Both the position numbers and the translations under genes were made by a program. A stretch of DNA of 13,207 bases, taken from assembly GCA_036507855.1 (NCBI GenBank), contig DATCIJ010000142.1, positions 1 through 13,207 on the forward strand, written 5' to 3'. Below the pieces are notes generated by a model. That model saw only the letters and a program-made list of their open reading frames with translations, did not search any database and was not told the origin of the DNA. The DNA comes from JABWBJ01 sp036507855 (lineage in GTDB: Bacteria; Gemmatimonadota; Gemmatimonadetes; Gemmatimonadales; Gemmatimonadaceae). Positions 1-4,918 of the stretch are shown here, one piece after another (position 1 is the first letter of the stretch; each line of letters starts with the position of its first letter).

Positions 1-960
1 GAACCCGCGTCCCCGTCCTCCGTTGTTGCACCAGTCGTAGCCACCGCGGCCCGCGCCCGAGATGACCGCCGACGAGTCGCCGCCATCAGTCTCGATCTGC
101 GCGTAGACGACGTTCGGATTCGATCGCGCGACATCGACCGCGATGCGACCGTACGTGCCAGGGGGAAGCCCGCTGGTCAGCTTCGTCCATGTCCGCCCGG
201 CATCCTCGGTCTTCCACAGCGCGGTGCCCGGGCCGCCGCCGTTGAAGCAGCATCCCGTCCGGCGCCTCTGGTAGCTGGCTGCGTAGAGCACGTTAGGGTT
301 GGACGGGTCCATCGCGAGATCGGTGAACCCGGTGTTCTCATCCACGTACTTGATTTTTGTCCAGGCCCGGCCGCCATCGGTCGTCTTGTAGATGCCGCGA
401 TCGGGATTCGGACCGAAGAGATGCCCGGGCGACGCGACGTACACGATGTTCGAGTTGCGCGGATCGAGCACGACGCGCGCGATGGTCTGCGTCTCGCGTA
501 GACCGATGTGCGTAAAGGTCTTGCCGCCGTCGGTGGTCTTGTAGATCCCGTCGCCGAACGACGACGTCTGCCTGTTGTTAGGCTCGCCGGTTCCGACGTA
601 TGCGATGTCGGGGTTGTTCTGGTCGAGGGCGATGTCCCCGATCGAAGCCGAGCCGTACTGCTCGAACACCGGCTGGAACGTGGTCCCGCCGTTGGCCGAC
701 TTGAAGACGCCGCCGACGGCGTACCCGATCCAGATGATGCGTGGGTCCTTCTCGTAGACCGCGATGTCATCGATGCGCCCGCCCATGCTGGCCGGTCCGA
801 TGGAGCGGAAGCGGAAGTTGGCAAGCAGGGGATTCGCCGAGCGATTGACCATCGTCGTATCGCGCCGGGTGACATTCCCCTGCGCAGTAAGGACCGAAGG
901 AAGCAACGCGGCGAACACGGCAGCGGTGAGAAAGTCGCTCTTGCGGATCGTGACCAACAC
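1..960 (-). CDS. Sortilin/VPS10-like Asp-box (BNR) propeller protein, secreted; 3' part beyond left edge
   Basis: This is the first 320 codons of a secreted beta-propeller protein of the sortilin/glycosyl-hydrolase-like Asp-box type, common in Gemmatimonadota and Acidobacteriota. Its substrate is unknown. The frame shows Asp-box motifs in series: FKSANGGTTF, YKTTDGGKTF, YKTTDGGRTW and WKTEDAGRTW. Before them is the family block FRSIGPASMGGRIDD at about residues 51-65. I chose the GTG at 958-960 because GAGGAG (970-975 on the complement) lies 9 nt upstream and the first 26 residues form a signal peptide (basic IRK, hydrophobic core, cleavage after VLTA). The first in-frame ATG would remove the signal peptide. 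A Cys pair follows QRRRTG and another Cys lies near the edge in YDWCNNGG; the paralogue starting at 12418 lacks the pair. The gene is open at the left edge, so total length is unknown. The reading frame and fold are sure; the cellular role is not. Confidence 0.9.
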   Translation of the reverse strand, partial: MLVTIRKSDFLTAAVFAALLPSVLTAQGNVTRRDTTMVNRSANPLLANFRFRSIGPASMGGRIDDIAVYEKDPRIIWIGYAVGGVFKSANGGTTFQPVFEQYGSASIGDIALDQNNPDIAYVGTGEPNNRQTSSFGDGIYKTTDGGKTFTHIGLRETQTIARVVLDPRNSNIVYVASPGHLFGPNPDRGIYKTTDGGRAWTKIKYVDENTGFTDLAMDPSNPNVLYAASYQRRRTGCCFNGGGPGTALWKTEDAGRTWTKLTSGLPPGTYGRIAVDVARSNPNVVYAQIETDGGDSSAVISGAGRGGYDWCNNGGRGRGF

Positions 961-1276
961 GGCGTATCGCTCCTCGAGGAGGTGTCGTTGACGGACGAAT
1001 GTGGCTGGCGGCACCTGACACGACTAGTGCCGCTCCAACTTGATGCCCCGAATTGATCAGAGGCACCGCACGTCCTGCGCCGACTGCATCTCGTCGAGCG
1101 TCTCCAGGCAGGACAAGTTGGAACGATATCTTGAGGCAGGCTTTGGACGGGGGCCCGAGAGCCTTGGCTCGGGTAGCTGTAACAACCACGTTCCTGTAAC
1201 GTTCGTGGCAATGGCGGGCGCGGTGACCATCGCACGCGCGGGCGCCGGCTCTCGTTATCGGCAGGGAGGTTGATTC
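961..1276. other. Divergent intergenic region with inverted repeats
   Basis: This is the upstream region of two divergent genes (sortilin-like on minus, MBL hydrolase on plus). I see no convincing gene. It holds a 7-bp inverted repeat GCGGCAC/GTGCCGC (1008-1014 and 1027-1033). Next comes a nested pair: TCCAACTTG (1034-1042) with CAAGTTGGA (1114-1122), and inside it GTCCTGC (1072-1078) with GCAGGAC (1108-1114). A short stem CCCGAG/CTCGGG spans 1154-1173 without a following T run. Two copies of CTGTAAC start 17 bp apart (1177-1183 and 1194-1200). I could not assign a good -35/-10 pair for either gene. Confidence 0.5.
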
Positions 1277-2269
1277 ATGAAACGACGCACGTTCATCGGC
1301 ACGGTCGCTGCCTCCTCCACCGCCGCCGCGCTCAGCGAGGGTCCGCTGCTTGCGACGCAGGTGCCGACGCCGAAGCCGACCCGGGTCACGCTGCTCGGAA
1401 CAGGCACGCCTGCGCCGTCACTCCGGCGCGCCGGGTCGGGCTACGTCATTGAGGTCGGCACCGACCGCATCGTCATGGACCACGGCCCCGATGCGCATCA
1501 CCGCCTCCTCGAAAGCGGGCGTCGCGCCGTCGACGTGACGCACGCGTTCTTCACCCACCTCCATTACGACCACTGCATGGACTACGGGCGGCTCGTGCTG
1601 CAACGGTGGGATCAGGGCGCGGACCGGATTCCCGACCTGCAGGTATACGGCCCGCCGCCGATCGCGCGAATGACCGAACAGTTATTTGGTCCTGAGGGCG
1701 TGTACGGTCCAGACATCCGTGCCCGTATTGAGCATCAGAGCAGCATCGACGTCTTCCGCGCGCGCGGAGGCACCGTTCCCCGCAAGCGTCCCGCACCGCG
1801 CGTCCGCGAAATCAAGCCGGGCGATGTCATCGAGGGGACCGGCTGGAAGCTCAGAGTGGGGCGTGCCATCCATGTCCAACCGTTTCTCGACTGCCTGGCC
1901 TTCCGGCTCGACGCCGTCGACGGCTCGGTGTGCTACACCGGCGACAGCGGAATGAGCGACGAGATCGTCGAGCTGGCCCGCGGTTGCGACATGCTGATTC
2001 ACATGAACCACTACTTCAGCGGCACCGCGCCGTCGCAAGCGTACCGCGCGGCGTGTGGCAACCACAAGGACAACGCGCTCGTGGCCCAACGAGCCGGCGT
2101 GAAGACGCTGGTGCTGACGCATCTGCTGGCGCAGATCGACCACCCTCGCATCCGCGAGCAGATCGTGCACGAAATTCAGCAGGTGTTCCAGGGCAAGGTG
2201 GTCTGGGGCGAGGACCTGATGGAACTCACGTTTGCCGGGCCGACGGTTGCGAACATCGAAGGCTATTGA
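1277..2269 (+). CDS. Exported metallo-beta-lactamase-fold hydrolase (RNase Z/arylsulfatase-like subgroup)
   Basis: This is a 330-residue zinc hydrolase of the metallo-beta-lactamase fold. The domain begins at about residue 36 (RVTLLGTGTPAPSLRRAGSG), resembling the start of RNase Z-like and arylsulfatase-type MBL proteins. The metal motif THLHYDH is at 93-99 (H94, H96, D98, H99). Further candidate ligands are H199, D223 in CYTGDSG and H282 in VLTHLL, so a complete two-metal site appears to be present. The N-terminus MKRRTFIGTVAASSTAAAL carries a twin-arginine-like motif followed by a small-residue hydrophobic stretch, so export, probably by Tat, is likely. This argues against tRNA processing and for an extracytoplasmic substrate. 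The start is supported by GGGAGGT at 1264-1270, 6 nt from the ATG. Its stop lies 3 nt before the sulfatase start, so the two form an operon. The substrate is unknown. Confidence 0.9.
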   Translation: MKRRTFIGTVAASSTAAALSEGPLLATQVPTPKPTRVTLLGTGTPAPSLRRAGSGYVIEVGTDRIVMDHGPDAHHRLLESGRRAVDVTHAFFTHLHYDHCMDYGRLVLQRWDQGADRIPDLQVYGPPPIARMTEQLFGPEGVYGPDIRARIEHQSSIDVFRARGGTVPRKRPAPRVREIKPGDVIEGTGWKLRVGRAIHVQPFLDCLAFRLDAVDGSVCYTGDSGMSDEIVELARGCDMLIHMNHYFSGTAPSQAYRAACGNHKDNALVAQRAGVKTLVLTHLLAQIDHPRIREQIVHEIQQVFQGKVVWGEDLMELTFAGPTVANIEGY

Positions 2270-2272
2270 ATC

Positions 2273-3679
2273 GTGAGACGGCGCATTCAGACGAGCACAC
2301 TCGTCATGCTTTCCCTCCTGGTGGCGGCAGCGCCGGGCGGCACTCTCACCGCCCAGCAGCGCCCCAACATCGTCCTGATGTTTCCGGACAACCTCGGCTG
2401 GGGCGAAGTCGGCGCGTACGGCGCCGTGCGTGGCGTCCCGACGCCTAACATCGACAGCATCGCCGCCCAGGGCATCCGGCTCGACAACTTCAACGTCGAG
2501 TTCTCGTGCACCGTCTCGCGGGCAGCGCTCCTCACGAGCCGCTACGCGATCCGCTCCGCCGCCACGCAGCCAGCCGGCATCACGCAATGGGAGATCACCA
2601 TCGCCGAGGCACTCAAGCCGTTCGGCTACGCGACGGCGCTGTTTGGCAAGTGGCACCTCGGCGGCGCGAACTGGATCAACGGTCGCACGCCAATCAACCA
2701 GGGGTTCGACGAGTGGTACGGGATTCCCAACACGAGCAATGAAGCGCAGTGGACCACGACGCCGAGCTTGAGCCCGAATCCCGCCGACACATCGTACATC
2801 TGGGAGCAGAGGACGGGCGAAGCGCCGCGGAAGGTGAAGGTCTTCAACCTCGATTCACGGCGCACGCTGGACCGCGAGGCAGCGATCAGGGGCGTCGACT
2901 TCATGGAGCGTAGCGTCCGCGCGCGGAGGCCGTTCTTTCTCTTCTACCCAATCACGCAAGTCCACTTCCCCACCCTGGCGCATCCCGACTTCGCTGGAAG
3001 AACCGGCGCCGGCGATATCGGCGACGCGATGGCCGACGTCGACTACAACGTCGGCATCATCCTGCAGGCGTTGAATCGGCTGAACCTCGACCGCAACACG
3101 TTCGTGCTCTGGTGCACCGACAACGGCGCCGAGGGACGGCGTCCGTGGCGCGGCAGCTCGGGCCCATGGCGCGGGTTCTACAACACCGTCATGGAAGGCG
3201 GAATCCGTACGCCGTGCGTCATGCGGTGGGTCGGGCGCATTCCGCGCGGCCGGAAATCCAGCGAGGTCGTGCATGAGCTGGACATCTTCCCCACCATCGC
3301 GGCAGCGGTCGGGGTCGAGATGCCGAAGGACCGCGCCATCGACGGCATCAACATCCTGCCGTTCCTTGAAGGCAGTCGCTCGAGCTCGGGCCGCGAGAGC
3401 GCGCTCTACTTCACCGGCTCACAGGTGCGCGCCGTGAAATGGAAGGACTGGAAGTTCCACTACGCGTTCATGCCCGAGCCGCGCGTGACTGAGCCGCCGC
3501 TGATGCGGCTGTTCAACCTGCGATCCGATCCGCGTGAGGAAAGCGACATCAAGGACGCCAACCCGTGGGCGATCAGCCTGTTCGACATGCTCGTCGCCGA
3601 GTACCGGAACAGCACCGAGACGTTTCCCAACGTCCCCGCGAACGCCAGGGACCCGTACACGCCGCCGCCGCGCCGTTAG
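2273..3679 (+). CDS. Secreted sulfatase-family protein with atypical active-site motif
   Basis: This is a 468-residue alkaline-phosphatase-superfamily sulfatase (PF00884 type). A GTG start gives MRRRIQTST, then a hydrophobic signal segment ending in LTAQ at about residues 25-28. A later in-frame ATG (2306) is a possible alternative start. The fold is clear: PNIVLMFPDNLGWGEVGAYG at 31-50, the nucleophile region CTVSRAALLTSR at 79-90, GKWHLGG at 125-131, VHFP near 230, TDNG at 282-285 and EGGIRTP at 308-314. Three positions depart from the classical arylsulfatase set: the CxPxR formylglycine motif reads C-T-V-S-R, the second Asp of the N-terminal DD metal pair is N40, and the usual Lys before EGG is Y303. 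Related sulfatases with PDNLG also exist, so N40 may be a subfamily trait. It probably hydrolyses a sulfate ester in the periplasm or outside the cell. Translation may be coupled to the MBL gene 3 nt upstream. Confidence 0.9.
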   Translation: MRRRIQTSTLVMLSLLVAAAPGGTLTAQQRPNIVLMFPDNLGWGEVGAYGAVRGVPTPNIDSIAAQGIRLDNFNVEFSCTVSRAALLTSRYAIRSAATQPAGITQWEITIAEALKPFGYATALFGKWHLGGANWINGRTPINQGFDEWYGIPNTSNEAQWTTTPSLSPNPADTSYIWEQRTGEAPRKVKVFNLDSRRTLDREAAIRGVDFMERSVRARRPFFLFYPITQVHFPTLAHPDFAGRTGAGDIGDAMADVDYNVGIILQALNRLNLDRNTFVLWCTDNGAEGRRPWRGSSGPWRGFYNTVMEGGIRTPCVMRWVGRIPRGRKSSEVVHELDIFPTIAAAVGVEMPKDRAIDGINILPFLEGSRSSSGRESALYFTGSQVRAVKWKDWKFHYAFMPEPRVTEPPLMRLFNLRSDPREESDIKDANPWAISLFDMLVAEYRNSTETFPNVPANARDPYTPPPRR

Positions 3680-3686
3680 GCGGTCG

Positions 3687-4235
3687 TCAGCGCTTCGTGT
3701 AGGCGGTACGGGTGACCGTGGGGTTCGTGCCGGGGACGCCGGTGCGGGTCGTCTGCACGACGAGGGATGACGGCGACTCCAGCGTCAGCGCCTGCCGGAC
3801 TTCGGTCACCTCTCCAGCGCCGCTGGGAACTCGCCAGGTCGTCGTTATGACGAGAGTCGTGTCGCGCCACGCGACATGTGAGCGCAGGATCGTTTCCGTG
3901 TGGCCGATATTGAGCGCGTTTCGCGATTCCGAGCCGTCCAGGTCGAAGACGAGCCGGATCGGCGCCTGCAGGTCGTAAGTCGAGAAGAACACGTATTCGA
4001 CGACCAGGCGCCCCGCTTGCTGGCGCAGGATGAGCGGGGAGCCCCATCCGCTGCCCATGCTCCCCATGCGGAACGCCGCATCACCGACGGCGGCCACCGA
4101 GCCACGCTCGGCTGTTGAGTCGACACGCGTCCACTCACCGGAGAAGTCGGGAACGGACTGGGCGCGTGCGAGCGGTGCCGCGCTCAGCAACCAGGCGACG
4201 ACAATGGAAGCACGGCACTTCATCGCACGACTCAT
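3687..4235 (-). CDS. Small secreted protein of unknown function, possibly lipocalin-like beta barrel
   Basis: This encodes a 182-residue protein of unknown function. It has an evident signal peptide (MKCRASIVVAWLLSAAPLARA, cleavage near residue 25). Mature residues begin QSVPDFSGEWTRVDS, similar in style to the FSGxW openings of small secreted lipocalin-like proteins. The rest alternates polar and hydrophobic residues with many Thr and Val (for example TTLVITTTWRVP and SSLVVQTTRTG), as expected for a beta barrel. No catalytic motif is visible. Starts at M1 (4235) and M6 (4220) are both possible, and neither has a strong ribosome binding site. Its stop lies 7 nt from the sulfatase stop in a tail-to-tail pair, with no room for a separate terminator. 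It is divergent from the Uma2 gene. Coding is well supported by the signal peptide and codon bias; function is not. Confidence 0.75.
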   Translation of the reverse strand: MSRAMKCRASIVVAWLLSAAPLARAQSVPDFSGEWTRVDSTAERGSVAAVGDAAFRMGSMGSGWGSPLILRQQAGRLVVEYVFFSTYDLQAPIRLVFDLDGSESRNALNIGHTETILRSHVAWRDTTLVITTTWRVPSGAGEVTEVRQALTLESPSSLVVQTTRTGVPGTNPTVTRTAYTKR

Positions 4236-4244
4236 GGAGCAAAG

Positions 4245-4298
4245 GTGTCACCCAGCCGGGCCGGCGGCCAGTCCGTCCCCGTGACGCCGGGGTGACAC
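4245..4298. promoter_or_regulatory. 9-bp inverted repeat in divergent promoter region
   Basis: GTGTCACCC (4245-4253) and GGGTGACAC (4290-4298) form a perfect 9-bp inverted repeat between the start of the minus-strand secreted protein gene and the Uma2 gene. Centre-to-centre spacing is 45 bp, about four helical turns. It could bind a looping dimeric regulator or simply be chance in a GC-rich spacer. No function is shown. Confidence 0.35.
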
Positions 4299-4315
4299 GC
4301 CCGCCCGAATAATGC

Positions 4316-4344
4316 TCGGCATGAAGACGACGAAGCGTTATACT
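4316..4344 (+). promoter_or_regulatory. Candidate sigma70-type promoter for a leaderless Uma2 mRNA
   Basis: TATACT at 4339-4344 matches the -10 consensus at five of six positions. It lies 17 bp after TCGGCA (4316-4321), a 4/6 match to TTGACA. The expected transcription start, about 7 nt past the -10 box, falls on the A of the ATG at 4351. This explains the lack of a ribosome binding site there. Confidence 0.55.
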
Positions 4345-4350
4345 CGGCCC

Positions 4351-4896
4351 ATGGCGTCTCCCGCACTTCTGACCGCAGATGAGCTGATGCGGCTCCAGCC
4401 GCCCGACAAGCGGACGGAACTCGTTCGCGGCCGGATGATCGTGCGCGAGCCGGCCGGGTTCCGCCACGGCGATGTCACGATGAGCATAGCGCTCGTCATC
4501 GGTCAGTTCCTTCGCGCCAAACCCATCGGTCGACTCCTCGCGGCTGAGACGGGGTTCGTACTCTTCACGAATCCTGACACCGTCCGCGCAACGGATGTCG
4601 CGTTCGTTCGCCATGAGCGGATCCCTGATCCGATGCCACGAGGCTACGCCCCGTTCGCTCCCGACCTCGCCGTCGAAGTCCTTTCGCCTGACGATCGGCC
4701 CGGCGAGGTACTGGCCAAGGTTGCCGACTGGCTGAAAGCGGGCACCCGACTCGTCTGGGTTGTGGACCCCGACCGACGAATTGCTCGCGTCTATCGCGCG
4801 GATGGAACGATGGCGGAGATCGGCGAGACCGGTGCGCTGGCAGGGGAAGACGTCTTGCCGGGCTTTGAGAGTGAGCTCGTGGACGTGTTCAGCTAA
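4351..4896 (+). CDS. Uma2/DUF820 family protein (PD-(D/E)XK restriction-endonuclease-like fold)
   Basis: This is a 181-residue Uma2-family protein with the PD-(D/E)XK nuclease-like fold; the biological role of this family is poorly known. From the ATG at 4351 the order is: LLTADELMRLQPPDKRTELV with E23 in the early TELVRG motif; H39 near the GDV segment; D82 in the ATDVAFV strand; E109 in AVEVLSP; K123 in the following helix; and RLVWVVDP near 133-140. These match the D, E and K active-site positions of the family, so the site appears intact. Upstream ATGs at 4312 and 4321 are in frame. I prefer 4351 because the conserved family N-terminus begins just after it and a -10 box ends 7 nt before it. 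The gene converges on the S9 peptidase gene, with 22 nt between the stops. No partner gene is adjacent. Confidence 0.85.
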   Translation: MASPALLTADELMRLQPPDKRTELVRGRMIVREPAGFRHGDVTMSIALVIGQFLRAKPIGRLLAAETGFVLFTNPDTVRATDVAFVRHERIPDPMPRGYAPFAPDLAVEVLSPDDRPGEVLAKVADWLKAGTRLVWVVDPDRRIARVYRADGTMAEIGETGALAGEDVLPGFESELVDVFS

Positions 4897-4918
4897 TCGG
4901 GATGGCGCTCCGGTCTCT

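Noticed and set aside
1058..1125. Possible remnant of a coding frame on the minus strand (LETLDEMQSAQDVRCL then stop)
   Set aside because: The short stretch has GC-rich third positions and a natural-looking composition, but no start, no extension into a recognisable protein and strong inverted repeats in the same bases. Too little to call a pseudogene.
1154..1173. CCCGAG/CTCGGG stem as an intrinsic terminator
   Set aside because: No T run follows on either strand, and no gene ends nearby.
177..1235. Long minus-strand open frame overlapping the left sortilin gene
   Set aside because: Its product is Arg/Ser/Thr-rich without any domain, as expected for an out-of-phase reading of GC-rich DNA. 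The true frame in the same strand has Asp-boxes, a signal peptide and a ribosome binding site.
1682..2656. 324-residue minus-strand open frame opposite the MBL and sulfatase genes
   Set aside because: It is antisense to two genes with clear motifs, has Arg/Ala/Val-rich composition and no recognisable domain; a shadow of GC-rich codon structure.
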